Positions 55,383 through 64,000 are shown, counted from the stretch's first letter. The stretch: 64,000 nucleotides of DNA from Burkholderia humptydooensis (GCF_001513745.1 NZ_CP013380.1:3534001-3598000), one strand, 5' to 3'. The notes: generated by a model from the sequence alone, not told the origin. Made by a program: numbers and translations.

Positions 55383-56651
55383 ATGACGACCGTTCGCAAG
55401 AACTTCCTGCTGCTGATGACGCTGCAGATCTCGACCTATGTCGTGCCGCTCGTCACGCTGCCGCTCCTCACGCGCGTGCTCGGCCCCGAGGCATACGGGC
55501 AGTTGTCGTTCGTGCTCGCCGTCATCACGTACTTCATCAATTTCACGAACTACAGTTTCGATCTGACCGCGACGCCGCGCGTCGCGCTCGCGCACGACGA
55601 TCTCGCCGCGCGCTCGAAGATCTTCTGGGCGACCTTCGCCGCGCAGGCCGCGATCACGGTGGCCGGCTTCGCGATCCTGCTCGCGCTCACGTTCGCGATC
55701 GGCCGGTTCGCGATTGACCGCACGCTGCTCGTGATCGGCTTCGGCATGACGGTGGGCGCCGCGCTCACGCCCGGCTGGTATTTCCAGGGCATCCAGAAGC
55801 TGCGCATCTACAGCGTCACGCTGTTCGCGTGCCGCGCGCTCAGCGTGCCGGCGATGTATCTGTTCGTGCGCTCGCCCGCCGACCTGATCGACGCGGTCGC
55901 GATCAACGCGGCCGTGCCGCTCGTGTGCGGCGCGCTCGTGTTCGGCTATCTGATCGCGCGGCGCGAAGTGGCGTTCGTGCGCATCGGCGCGGCCGACGTC
56001 GCCGCGTCGCTCAAGGGCGGATGGCAGGTGTTTCTCGCGTCGACGTCGGTCGCGTTCTATGCGTCGACGAACACCGTGCTGCTCGGCTTCGTGTCGGGCA
56101 ACGTCGCGGCGGGCTACTTCGCCGCGGGCGACAAGCTGATCCGCTCGGCGATCAGCCTGCTGCAGCCGCTGAAGGCGGCCGCATATCCGCACGTCAGCTA
56201 TCTGATGCATCACGCGCGCGAGGACGCGATGTCGTTCCTGCGCAAGCTGCTCGTCGTGCAGGGCGCCCTGGTGCTCGCGATCTCGCTCGCGATCTTCGCG
56301 CTCGCGCCGCTCGCCGTGCACATCCTGTACGGCCCGACCTATGAGCCGACCGTCGGCGTGCTGCGCTGCATGGCGTTCATTCCGTTCATGGCCGGCATGA
56401 CCGACCTGTTCGGCGTGCAGACGATGCTGCCGCTCGGCATGAAGAGCGCATTCAGCCGCGTGCTGATTTCATCCGGCGTGCTGAACGTCGCGCTGCTGCC
56501 GCTGCTCGCGAAGTTCTTCGCCGAGCAGGGCGCGGCGGCCGCCGTGCTGATCGCGGAGACCGCGGTTGCCGCGACGCTCGCATACGTGCTGTATCGCAAG
56601 CGCGTGTCGATCTTCGCGCGGCCTGCGCCGCGTCCCGCGTCCCGCGGGTGA
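55383..56651 (+). CDS. Oligosaccharide flippase (Wzx-type, MOP superfamily)
   Basis: 422-residue membrane protein with about 12 helices. Its N-terminus (NFLLLMTLQISTYVVPLVTL, then RVLGPEAYGQLSFVLAVITY) is the conserved opening of Wzx/RfbX flippases, which move the undecaprenyl-linked repeat unit across the inner membrane. It is the last gene of the rightward GNAT / manC / glycosyltransferase block and faces the GGDEF/EAL gene. Its presence shows a Wzx/Wzy-type pathway, although no Wzy polymerase is seen here. Confidence 0.93.
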   Translation: MTTVRKNFLLLMTLQISTYVVPLVTLPLLTRVLGPEAYGQLSFVLAVITYFINFTNYSFDLTATPRVALAHDDLAARSKIFWATFAAQAAITVAGFAILLALTFAIGRFAIDRTLLVIGFGMTVGAALTPGWYFQGIQKLRIYSVTLFACRALSVPAMYLFVRSPADLIDAVAINAAVPLVCGALVFGYLIARREVAFVRIGAADVAASLKGGWQVFLASTSVAFYASTNTVLLGFVSGNVAAGYFAAGDKLIRSAISLLQPLKAAAYPHVSYLMHHAREDAMSFLRKLLVVQGALVLAISLAIFALAPLAVHILYGPTYEPTVGVLRCMAFIPFMAGMTDLFGVQTMLPLGMKSAFSRVLISSGVLNVALLPLLAKFFAEQGAAAAVLIAETAVAATLAYVLYRKRVSIFARPAPRPASRG

Positions 56652-56676
56652 CGGCCATCGGCTGGCAATCGGCAAT

Positions 56677-59007
56677 CTACAACCAGCGCACGATAACCGC
56701 TCGCGCCTGCAAACGCGGCGCCTCGCGCCACGGCACGGGCCGCCCGATGTAATAGCCCTGCGCATAATCGACGCCGAGCGCGGCGAGCTTGCGCAGCGTC
56801 GCCGCGCTGTCGACGTACTCTGCAATCGTCTTGCAATTCATCGCATGCCCGATGTCGTTGATCGACGCGACGATGTCGAGTCTCGCGGCGTCGTTCGCGA
56901 TGCCCGTCACGAAGCTGCCATCGATCTTCAGGTACTCGACGGGCAGTTGCCTCAGATAGCTGAGCGACGCCATCCCGGAGCCGAAATCGTCGAGCGCGAA
57001 CCGGCAGCCGAGCGCCCTCAGTTCGTGCATGAAGCGCAGCGCGCCGGCCAGGTTCGCGATCGCGGCCGTCTCGGTGATCTCGAAACAGATCAGCGCGGGC
57101 GCGACGCGCGTCCGCGCGAACTGTTCGAGCACGTAATCGAGGAAACGCTCGTCGCCGATCGAGATCCCCGAAAGATTGATCGCGTATTCGCTGAAGCGCC
57201 GGCTGCGCGTGCGCGCGAGCGCGTCGAGCACCGTGCGCACGACCCAGCGGTCGATATCCGTCACGAGCCCGTAGCGCTCGGCCGCGCGAATGAAAAGGCC
57301 GGGCGGCGCAACGCCTTCGCGCTCGCCGAGCGAGCCCATCCGCAGCAGCAGCTCGCCCCGGTTCGCGCGTGGCAGGCCGGTCGCGCCCTGTGTCGCGGTA
57401 TCGATGATCGGCTGCACGTACAGGCAGAAATCGTCGTATTCGAGCGCCTGCCTCACGCGCGCGCACCACGACACGTCGCTGATGTGGTGCGCGAGCGCGC
57501 GATCGTGCGGATCGGCCAGTTGCACGCGGTTGCGTCCGCGCGCCTTCGCGACGTCGCACGCGATGCCGGCGAGACGCACCGCATCCTCGACGCGCGGCGC
57601 GCGGTCCGGCGCGCCGAGCAGCGCGACGCCGACGCTCGCCGTCACCGAGAACGGCTGACCGTCCCAGACGAACACGAAGCCGTCGACGCTCGCGCGCAGG
57701 TGCTCCGCCGCGCACACGGCCGATGCTTCGTCACCCGCGTCGAGCAGCACGCAGAATTCGTCGCCGCCGAGCCTCGCGACGACGTCGGCCGACGCCGCGC
57801 ACGACACGAGGCGCGCGGCGAGCGCGGCGAGCATCGCGTCGCCCGCCGCATAGCCGCACGTGTCGTTGACGATCCGGAAGCAATCGAGATCGACGAACAG
57901 CAGCGCGACCGGCCTGCGCACGTTTGCCGCGCGCGCGAAAGCGACGTGGCGTTCGAACTCGGCGCGATTCGGCAGACCGGTGAGCGGATCGTGCGTCGTC
58001 TGCCACGCGAGGCGGCGCACGAGATCGTGCTCGGTCGCGAGGCTCTTCAGCACGAGCACGCGGCCGCTGCCGCACGCGCGCGGCGCTCGCCCGGACGGCG
58101 GCGCGATCGACGACGCGGTCGCGCGCACGGCGATCGCGCCGCCGTCGGCGCGGTACAGCGTCGCGTCGCAACTGCCGCCGTCCTCGAGACCGCCGAGCGG
58201 CGCGTCGGCCGATGCGGCCGAGCCGGATGCATCGAACGAATAGAACGAATCGGACGCGCCTGACGAACCGGCCGAGCCGACCGCATCGCCGCATGTGCGC
58301 GACAGCCGCAGCGCCGACACGAGCGGGCGGCCGCGGCAATCGTCGGCGAGCATGCCGATCAGCCGCTCCGCCGCCGGATTCAGGCATTCGACGCGCCCTG
58401 CCCGGCCGGTGAAGATCACGCCGTCGCCGACCGCGACGAGCGCCGCGCGCGCTCGCGCTTCACTCATCGCGAGCGCGCCCTCCGCTTCGCCGAGGCGAAG
58501 CGCGAGCCGCCTGATCCGGAACACGGGCAGCAGCGCGAGCGCGATCATGCCGAGCAGGCTCAAAGCAAGCACGATGGCTGCCGGTTCGCGAAACGTCGAA
58601 TCGATCATGTCCAGGTACGATTGCGATTGTGGGACCGCCGCGGCGCCCGCTTCGGACAGTCGCGGCGTGGTGTTCTGCGCAGCGTGCGGCGCGTCCGCCA
58701 CGCTTGCATCCGCCGTGCACGTCGCGTCGTGCGCGCGCCGTTCGCGCATGCCGATCGGGCCGAACACGCGCTCGATCGCATCGAAGTCCGGCGGCGCGTC
58801 GCCGCGCGCCGCTTCGGCGGATGCCTCGCCGACGCCCTCGGCAATGAACGCGCAACCTGTCAAGCGCGCGCCGATGCTCGTCGGGATCGCGACCGGCGCG
58901 CGGCTGCGCGCGATGCCGTGCAACCCGGCGGACAGCAGCGCCGCGCCGAGCAGGGCCGCCGCCAGCGCGCTCGGTCCGCAAGACAGTCGACTGGGGACGG
59001 AAGCCAT
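56677..59007 (-). CDS. Membrane GGDEF/EAL cyclic-di-GMP protein with PAS-like domain
   Basis: 776-residue sensor. Membrane helices at about 14-34 and 142-165 bound a ~105-residue periplasmic part; a PAS-like segment follows (VGDGVIFTGRAGRVECLNPAAE). The GGDEF domain is intact (RLGGDEF near residue 413). The EAL domain has lost its name motif: the position reads GELLLRM near 550, while EITETAA and DDFGSG (near 671) remain. So diguanylate cyclase activity is plausible and phosphodiesterase activity doubtful. Next to an exopolysaccharide locus with a VpsR/BerB-like activator, it could set local cyclic-di-GMP. Confidence 0.9.
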   Translation of the reverse strand: MASVPSRLSCGPSALAAALLGAALLSAGLHGIARSRAPVAIPTSIGARLTGCAFIAEGVGEASAEAARGDAPPDFDAIERVFGPIGMRERRAHDATCTADASVADAPHAAQNTTPRLSEAGAAAVPQSQSYLDMIDSTFREPAAIVLALSLLGMIALALLPVFRIRRLALRLGEAEGALAMSEARARAALVAVGDGVIFTGRAGRVECLNPAAERLIGMLADDCRGRPLVSALRLSRTCGDAVGSAGSSGASDSFYSFDASGSAASADAPLGGLEDGGSCDATLYRADGGAIAVRATASSIAPPSGRAPRACGSGRVLVLKSLATEHDLVRRLAWQTTHDPLTGLPNRAEFERHVAFARAANVRRPVALLFVDLDCFRIVNDTCGYAAGDAMLAALAARLVSCAASADVVARLGGDEFCVLLDAGDEASAVCAAEHLRASVDGFVFVWDGQPFSVTASVGVALLGAPDRAPRVEDAVRLAGIACDVAKARGRNRVQLADPHDRALAHHISDVSWCARVRQALEYDDFCLYVQPIIDTATQGATGLPRANRGELLLRMGSLGEREGVAPPGLFIRAAERYGLVTDIDRWVVRTVLDALARTRSRRFSEYAINLSGISIGDERFLDYVLEQFARTRVAPALICFEITETAAIANLAGALRFMHELRALGCRFALDDFGSGMASLSYLRQLPVEYLKIDGSFVTGIANDAARLDIVASINDIGHAMNCKTIAEYVDSAATLRKLAALGVDYAQGYYIGRPVPWREAPRLQARAVIVRWL

Positions 59008-59541
59008 CGATGCATCACCGAAAGCGATAAGCCGCGAACATTTCGAGCGCGCATTCGATTAATCGATTCGAAATTCCGATGCCAAATCGATTCCGATTTG
59101 CGCCGATTCAACCTGATTCGATCATCCACGACATCGTGATGCGAGTGTGTGGGCTGGATGACGCAATTCATTTCGGATCGATGCGCGCCCTACGTGGCGC
59201 GCGCCTTTCACGACTAAGCGTTTCAGGCTTGCCGTTCCGGCATGTATCGAATGAAAATGAAGCGTCGGGTTAGTCCTTGCCCATGCCTGTTCATAATCGA
59301 GCGAAATCGAAATTCAAAACACAAATCATCAAATTTCGATTCCGAATGCAGGCGCTCCGGATCAATTGATTCCTGATATTTGAAGTCAATCCGGCGAACG
59401 ATTTTGATCAGAACAATCGCCGCATCCGCATTCAGCTTCGATAACCCGGATCGATCCAGTCGACGATCCGCCTGCCTTCGTCGGGCAGCGCCGCGTGAAG
59501 CGCCCTCGCGCGGCGCGCGCAAGCCCGGCGGCGGACCCGCG
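59008..59541. other. AT-rich intergenic region between the TOMM operon end and the GGDEF/EAL gene
   Basis: 534 bases, unusually AT-rich, with many ATTCGA / CGATT words. No gene is convincing. It carries the GGDEF/EAL promoter on the right-to-left strand plus two inverted repeats near 59055-59100, and a GC hairpin (GCGCGCC / GGCGCGC, 59183-59202) without T-run. Confidence 0.55.
59055..59100. promoter_or_regulatory. Two inverted repeats upstream of the GGDEF/EAL gene
   Basis: TCGATTAATCGA (59055-59066) is a perfect 12-base palindrome. CAAATCG-ATTC-CGATTTG (59083-59100) has 7-base arms. They lie 48-93 bases upstream of the start codon and share the CGATT word, so they may be sites for one regulator. 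Confidence 0.4.
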
Positions 59542-61818
59542 CTACAGGAACAGCAGCGAGCGGTTGAGTTCGTCCTCGTCGCGCGGCCGCTCGCACCAAC
59601 GCTCGGCGACGGGCACCGAATACAGCCGCTGCGCGCCGAAGCGCGGCCAGAAGTGGCACAGGCCGGGCGCGATCACCTGCACGACCGGCAGGCCGATGTC
59701 GGGCCGCGTCTTGTCGACGACGAGCGTATCGATGCCCGCCGCGGACAAGCGCGCGACGCAATCCTCGATGTCGCCCTTCAGATCGCTGGCGCCGTGCGAC
59801 GCCCGAGAAGGCGCACGCGTCGGCGGCAACGCGGGATCGGGATGAAGGAATGCGTCGCCCGGCAGCTTGTCGACATCCCAGGGCGGCGGCGCCGACGCGC
59901 CGACGTCGAGCAGTTGGTTCACTTCGGTGAGCGCGCGCTGTAACGCGATCCGGCTGTCAAGATGACAGCCGAAGCCGATCGAGTAGCGCCCTGTCGCCGT
60001 TTCTCGCGCCAGCGCGACGAACACCGGAATGCGCAGGTCGTGCGTGATGTCGAGCGCCCACAAGCGCCAGCCGAGCGATGCATAGTCGGCGACGAGCGCG
60101 TCGAAGTACGGATCGCCGAAGCTTTCGATGTCGACGGCCGGCCGGCGCAGCATGTTGTACCACCAGATCGCGACCGCATCGCGCTCGACGAGTTCGAGCA
60201 GGCCCTGCAGGATCGCCTCCTCGATGCACGCGCCCGCCGCGCAGCCGTTCGGGTTGTGTATGCAATACGCGGTGCCGCTCGCCGCGGGCGTTTCCGCATA
60301 GCAGTACGCAAGCGGCACGAGCCGCCGCGCGCCCGTCGCGATCGACCAGGCGGGCGTCCAGTCGATCACGCTGTCGCGCGCGAAGCGCCGCGGCACCTGC
60401 TTGCGCGGGTCGTCGGTCGTCGCGTTGTGGCGCTCGCGCCGCTCGAACTGGCGATCGCTGTATTGCTGCAGCGCGTTGACGTCGATCGGCCCGCCGCCCG
60501 GCGGCGCGTGCGCGGAAAGCTCCGCGAGGCTGCCGCGCAGCGTCGCTTCGTCGCCCTGATACACGCCGCTGAAGCGTTCGAGCGCCTCGGCGAGCGCGCT
60601 TGCGCGCGCCTGTGCGTCGCTCGCGCCCTTGCCCGAGCACAGCTTGTCGAAACGGTTCTCGCGCGGCGCACTCGGCGGGCACACCAGGTAGCCCGCCACA
60701 TAGACGTGCCGCATGCCGGCGTTGCGCCCGGGCATCGGATGCAGATACGCAATCGGGCCGCTCACCGGAGAAATCAGATGTCCGTAGCGTTTGAAGAGCT
60801 CGGCGGCGGCGAGCGTCCGATAGCCGCCTTCGCGGCGCGCGCCCGCATCCGCCGATGCAAGCGCCACCGGGCGCTCGGCCTGCTCGCGCATCCATCCCGC
60901 CTTGCCGCAACGCGGACACTGCGGCCGCCTCACGACGCGATGCGCGGCGGTGGCAAGCGTATCGACGCGCAGCGACACGATGTGCGCGCCCGCATGGCGG
61001 CGGCGCTGCGCATTCACTGCGATCTGCTCGACGAACGACGCGACGACGGCCGCAACGGCGGCGGCGCTTGCGCGGCTATGCGCGCCCGGCAGGCGCGCCG
61101 CGTCGCTGCCGTGCAGGCGCGCGAGCAGCGTCTCGACCGGGTGGTTCAGCGCGGTCCAGTAGCGCACGCATTCGATGCAGGGCGGCGCATCGGCGCCGGC
61201 ATCGGCGTCCGCCGCCCGCGCCGGTGCCGGTGCCGGTGCCGCGGGCGCACCGAGCAACGGCCCCAGCAGCGGCTCCACGCGATCGGGAACGGCGACGAGC
61301 AGCGCGCCGCCGCGCGCCGCCGCGCGTTCGGCAGCCTCGACCAATTCGGCGCGCTCGTAGCTGTCCACGAGCGCGACCGTCAGCGGCACGTCGGGCGCGA
61401 CGCCGATGCCGCACGCGGCGAATGCGTCGAGCTGCGCGCGCGGGTCCACGCCGAACGCCTCGACGGCGACCGAGAGCCGCGATGCGAGCTCGCACGCCGC
61501 ATCGCCGTCGACGCCCGTGCGCTCATAGAAGCCGATGGCGGCGTCGCGCTCGCCGGGCGCGTCGGCGCGCACGTAGCCGCGCCGCACGAGGTGATCGAGC
61601 GCGGCGAGCACCTCCCATTGAGAAAACCGCGCGGCGAGCGCCGCGAACGTCTGCGCGATCGTCAGGCGCTCGCGCATGCACGCGGCGAGCGCGGGAAACA
61701 CGTCGCCCGGCAACACCGAGCGCCTGAATTCGTCCACCACATACAACGCGCCGGAACCGGCGTCGCGCACCAGCAGATGCGGCTTGAAACGCAGCACGCG
61801 CGAGAAGTCGTCGAGCAT
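59542..61818 (-). CDS. TOMM cyclodehydratase: fused leader-binding domain and YcaO
   Basis: 758-residue enzyme that makes azolines from Cys/Ser/Thr of a ribosomal peptide. It has an N-terminal PqqD-like leader-binding region (MLDDFSRVLRFKPHLLVRD to ~90), a middle part with zinc cysteines (CIEC; RRPQCPRCGKAGW), and a C-terminal ATP-dependent YcaO domain (SALAEALERFSGVYQGDE; CIEEAILQGLLELVERDAVAIWW). The end reads NRSLLFL and lacks the PxPxP tail common in azoline-forming YcaO. The start at 61818 is preceded by a G-rich stretch; an ATG 33 bases earlier abuts a hairpin. Confidence 0.9.
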   Translation of the reverse strand: MLDDFSRVLRFKPHLLVRDAGSGALYVVDEFRRSVLPGDVFPALAACMRERLTIAQTFAALAARFSQWEVLAALDHLVRRGYVRADAPGERDAAIGFYERTGVDGDAACELASRLSVAVEAFGVDPRAQLDAFAACGIGVAPDVPLTVALVDSYERAELVEAAERAAARGGALLVAVPDRVEPLLGPLLGAPAAPAPAPARAADADAGADAPPCIECVRYWTALNHPVETLLARLHGSDAARLPGAHSRASAAAVAAVVASFVEQIAVNAQRRRHAGAHIVSLRVDTLATAAHRVVRRPQCPRCGKAGWMREQAERPVALASADAGARREGGYRTLAAAELFKRYGHLISPVSGPIAYLHPMPGRNAGMRHVYVAGYLVCPPSAPRENRFDKLCSGKGASDAQARASALAEALERFSGVYQGDEATLRGSLAELSAHAPPGGGPIDVNALQQYSDRQFERRERHNATTDDPRKQVPRRFARDSVIDWTPAWSIATGARRLVPLAYCYAETPAASGTAYCIHNPNGCAAGACIEEAILQGLLELVERDAVAIWWYNMLRRPAVDIESFGDPYFDALVADYASLGWRLWALDITHDLRIPVFVALARETATGRYSIGFGCHLDSRIALQRALTEVNQLLDVGASAPPPWDVDKLPGDAFLHPDPALPPTRAPSRASHGASDLKGDIEDCVARLSAAGIDTLVVDKTRPDIGLPVVQVIAPGLCHFWPRFGAQRLYSVPVAERWCERPRDEDELNRSLLFL

Positions 61819-61851
61819 CGTCCCCCCCGTAAGGGATACCGCGATTGACAT

Positions 61852-61890
61852 GCGCGGCCCGGCCCGCGCGCGCGATGGGCCGGGCCGCGC
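61852..61890 (-). promoter_or_regulatory. Strong intercistronic hairpin between TOMM precursor and cyclodehydratase genes
   Basis: Perfect 14-base GC arms (61852-61865 and 61877-61890) with an 11-base loop lie 22 bases after the precursor stop. No T-run follows. Such stems often protect or limit transcripts so that the precursor is made in excess over its enzyme. Confidence 0.6.
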
Positions 61891-61912
61891 CGCAGGCCGC
61901 CGTATGAACGGC

Positions 61913-62275
61913 TCAGCAGCAGGTGAAGAGATAGGCGGGCCCGGCGTCGTTGTATGCGGCGAGCGCGATGCCTTCTTCGGCGAGGTTCGCGGGCTGCTTC
62001 GGAATGCCGACGCTCAACGTGTTGGCGGGCAGATTCCAGCGCTGCCGTTTGGCATCCCAGCCATAATGAGGCTCGCTCGCCGGGACTTCGGCGACCTTGA
62101 GATTCAGGATCCACGGGCAGCGATAGTCGAGATAGCGTTCGAGCGCATCGAGCGGATCGGCGAGCAGATCCCGCTTGAATTCCTCGTTCTCCCACGACAG
62201 CGCGATCGCGCGCAGATAGACCTCAGGGAATTCGAGCAGCGATTGGTGGGTAGGGACGGCGTTGTTGTCGGCCAT
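61913..62275 (-). CDS. TOMM precursor peptide 1, nitrile-hydratase-like leader (BMA_0021/BMA_0022 type)
   Basis: 120-residue precursor. The leader resembles the nitrile hydratase alpha subunit (YLRAIALSWENEEFKRDLLADPLDALERYLDYRCPW), as in the NHLP family of Burkholderia. The C-terminus is AAYNDAGPAYLFTCC, with two terminal cysteines and a threonine available for cyclodehydration. AAGGAG precedes the ATG at seven bases. It starts one base after the stop of precursor 2. Product and activity are unknown. Confidence 0.9.
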   Translation of the reverse strand: MADNNAVPTHQSLLEFPEVYLRAIALSWENEEFKRDLLADPLDALERYLDYRCPWILNLKVAEVPASEPHYGWDAKRQRWNLPANTLSVGIPKQPANLAEEGIALAAYNDAGPAYLFTCC

Positions 62276-62276
62276 G

Positions 62277-62639
62277 TCAGATCTCCTTGCGGTCCGGTCC
62301 AAACAGACTGATGTGCCTCGCGTTGTACGCGGCGAGCGCGGCCGCGCGCTGCTCCGGCGGCGGCGCCGGCGGCAGCACGAGATCGAGGCCGTTGACCTCC
62401 TTCGTCGTCCACCCGCCGTTCGTGAGCGGCGTCCACGTCGCGCTGTCGTCGTGCACCTTCAGATGCATCTTCATCGGGAACCGGTAGTCGAAACGCTTGT
62501 ACAGCGCGTCGACCGGATGCGCGATCAGATCCTTGCGAAACTGGGGATCGTGCCACGCCGCCGCGATCGCCTGCACGATCACCGCGCGGTACTCGAGAAA
62601 CTGGTCATACGTCGGAATACTGGGGCTTCGGTCTGTCAT
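62277..62639 (-). CDS. TOMM precursor peptide 2, nitrile-hydratase-like leader (cysteine-free)
   Basis: 120-residue paralogue of precursor 1 with the same length and leader pattern (YRAVIVQAIAAAWHDPQFRKDLIAHPVDALYKRFDYRFP). Its C-terminus (AAALAAYNARHISLFGPDRKEI) contains no cysteine, and none occurs in the whole protein; only Ser and Thr could be modified. The ATG overlaps the stop of the upstream regulator-like gene (ATGA). It may work with precursor 1 as a two-component product, or be a helper rather than a substrate. Confidence 0.88.
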   Translation of the reverse strand: MTDRSPSIPTYDQFLEYRAVIVQAIAAAWHDPQFRKDLIAHPVDALYKRFDYRFPMKMHLKVHDDSATWTPLTNGGWTTKEVNGLDLVLPPAPPPEQRAAALAAYNARHISLFGPDRKEI

Positions 62640-64000
62640 TGCTCTTCTCCAGTGGTTGATCGGAGTCCTCGTTGCAGCTCGCGCAGCTCCGCCTGCGCTT
62701 TCTTCACGATTCGAGCCATGCCGCTCTGCCGCGCGACGGCGGCGGCCCGCGCGCACAACGCATCGACCTCGTCGGCCGCGCGGCGGCCGTGCGCGTCGCG
62801 CACGCAGCGCGCCTTCTTGAGCAGCAGCTCCGCGACGTAATGGCGCTCGTCCATCGATTCGGCGAGCGCGAGACATTCGTCGAGCGTCGCGATCGCGGCG
62901 CGCGCGTCGCCGCGATCGGCTTCGATGTCGGCGACGACCGACACGTAATACGTGAGACCGAGCAGGCATCCCGACACGCGCAGCGCGTCGACGTTCGCGC
63001 GCGCCGCGTCGCGATCGCCGTCGCACCACGCATGCAGGACGGCCGCGTAGCGCTCGACCGCGTTGAGCCCGTAGCAGCGCGACAGCCGCAGCACCGCGTC
63101 CGACGTCGTGCGCGCGCCGTCGCGGTCGCCCGCGCATTGCTGCATTCGCGCGAGATACATCATCGTCAGGCCGATCGTCGGCAGATGATCGCTGCAGGTC
63201 GCGAGTTCAACCGCGTCGTGCGCGAGCGCGAGCGTGCGCGGGACGTCGTCGTCGATGCCCCACAGCACGCACGCGCGCGCGGACAGCGCCCACGCGCGCG
63301 TATCGAGGCCGAACGTGCGCCGATGATCGCCGTCGCGGCGCGGGTCGTACGCGGCGAGCGCCGCGTCGAACGCGTCGAGCGCGGGCGTGTAGTGGCCGTC
63401 GATCCAGAGCGCCATGCCGCGCAGCGTATCGGCCGCGACGCCGAGATCGGCGCGCGCCGACGCGCGCGCGAGCGCCGACAGTTGCGCGCCGATACGGCGC
63501 ACCGCCTCGCGATCGCCGGCGACGTGGTGATACACCGCGACCGTCCACAACGCGCTCGCGGCCGCCTTCGCGTCGCTCAGCTCGCCGACGCGCGCCAGCA
63601 CGCGGTCGGTATGCTCGCGCACGCGCGGATCGCCCCAGCCGTCGCGCGCCATCTGCGCGTGCGCGAGCGTCAGGTCGATCGAGACGGCGTCCTCCTGCTG
63701 CCCCGGATAGTCGCAATGCAGCAGCCAGCCGCGCACCGCGCTCGCGTAGCGGATCGCGTCGTCGTGCAGCGCGCGAGCGAGCGCGTGGCGCGCGGCCTCG
63801 ATGCCGTGCGGCACCGCGTCGGCGAACGCGTGCGCGCGCGCGAAATGGTCGGCGATGTTCGCCGAGCGCGCCGCCGGATCGCCGGCCGCGGCGCGCGCGA
63901 GCAGCGCGTGCGCGACGCGCCGGTGGTGCTCGCGGCGCATCGCGGCCGGCATCGATTCGTATGCGGCCTCGCGCAGCAATGCGTGGCGGAACACGTACGT
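62636..64000 (-). CDS. Large ATPase/TPR regulatory protein of the TOMM locus, C-terminal part (cut by window edge)
   Basis: The last ~454 residues are in the window and the frame is open to the edge. The visible start TYVFRHALLREAAYESM is typical of the end of the AAA ATPase region in adenylate-cyclase/kinase fusion regulators; the rest is a helical repeat (TPR-like) array. Burkholderia TOMM loci carry a kinase/cyclase fusion protein in this position, so that is my guess, but neither kinase nor cyclase domain is in view. The stop overlaps the start of precursor 2 by four bases. Confidence 0.75.
   Translation of the reverse strand, partial: TYVFRHALLREAAYESMPAAMRREHHRRVAHALLARAAAGDPAARSANIADHFARAHAFADAVPHGIEAARHALARALHDDAIRYASAVRGWLLHCDYPGQQEDAVSIDLTLAHAQMARDGWGDPRVREHTDRVLARVGELSDAKAAASALWTVAVYHHVAGDREAVRRIGAQLSALARASARADLGVAADTLRGMALWIDGHYTPALDAFDAALAAYDPRRDGDHRRTFGLDTRAWALSARACVLWGIDDDVPRTLALAHDAVELATCSDHLPTIGLTMMYLARMQQCAGDRDGARTTSDAVLRLSRCYGLNAVERYAAVLHAWCDGDRDAARANVDALRVSGCLLGLTYYVSVVADIEADRGDARAAIATLDECLALAESMDERHYVAELLLKKARCVRDAHGRRAADEVDALCARAAAVARQSGMARIVKKAQAELRELQRGLRSTTGEEQ

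Noticed and set aside
59183..59202. GC hairpin in the region left of the TOMM operon as its terminator
   Set aside because: It has no T-run in the leftward direction and lies 340 bases past the cyclodehydratase stop.

Overview
The window is high-GC, densely packed bacterial chromosome that looks like a Burkholderia, most likely of the pseudomallei/mallei/thailandensis group. The reasons are the ubiE / Tim44-like / ubiJ / ubiB block, the long E. coli-type QueF, and a TOMM locus with the paired nitrile-hydratase-like precursors known from this group (BMA_0021/BMA_0022 type). The species call is inference. I see no tRNA, rRNA, CRISPR array, prophage or transposase gene.

Left part (1-29 kb) is mostly housekeeping. 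It holds fatty-acid beta-oxidation (3-hydroxyacyl-CoA dehydrogenase, acyl-CoA dehydrogenase, TetR regulator), a NUDIX / phospholipase D pair, aspS, a DUF502 membrane protein, an FmdB-type zinc ribbon protein and a TPMT-like methyltransferase. The ubiquinone block (ubiB, ubiJ, ubiE), DUF971, a HIT protein and a giant FAD/Fe-S oxidoreductase follow, then ilvA-queF. After these comes a D-amino-acid module: RidA, D-aminoacylase, RpiR regulator and a divergent D-serine dehydratase-like enzyme. Next are a PfpI protein, a MarR/MFS efflux pair, EcsC, an esterase and a secreted CHRD protein. A probable small RNA lies near 30.8 kb.

Centre (31-57 kb) is an accessory exopolysaccharide locus with an unusual operon inside it. 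Two Crp/Fnr paralogues diverge from a 921-bp AT-rich region that carries two sigma-54-type promoter matches, one on each strand, and a perfect FNR box. The leftward arm encodes an undecaprenyl-phosphate sugar transferase, a Wza-type export lipoprotein and a glycosyltransferase. The wza gene carries a ~310-bp palindromic MITE-like insertion with CTAG target duplication. It is inserted in frame just ahead of the lipoprotein signal peptide. The rightward arm is a translationally coupled operon: acyl carrier protein, acyl-CoA dehydrogenase, amino acid:carrier-protein ligase (class II aaRS-like), DUF1839, a GH2 beta-mannosidase-like protein and a tandem alpha/beta hydrolase. I infer an aminoacyl-carrier-protein pathway tied to the polysaccharide. 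A sigma-54 activator, PAP2 phosphatase, glycosyltransferase, GNAT protein, ManC, a second glycosyltransferase and a Wzx flippase complete the locus. No Wzc and no Wzy are visible here.

Right part (57-64 kb) holds a membrane GGDEF/EAL protein, then a leftward TOMM (thiazole/oxazole-modified peptide) operon. The operon runs from the C-terminal part of a large ATPase/TPR regulatory protein cut by the window edge, through two 120-residue precursor peptides, to a fused leader-binding/YcaO cyclodehydratase. A strong hairpin separates the second precursor from the enzyme.
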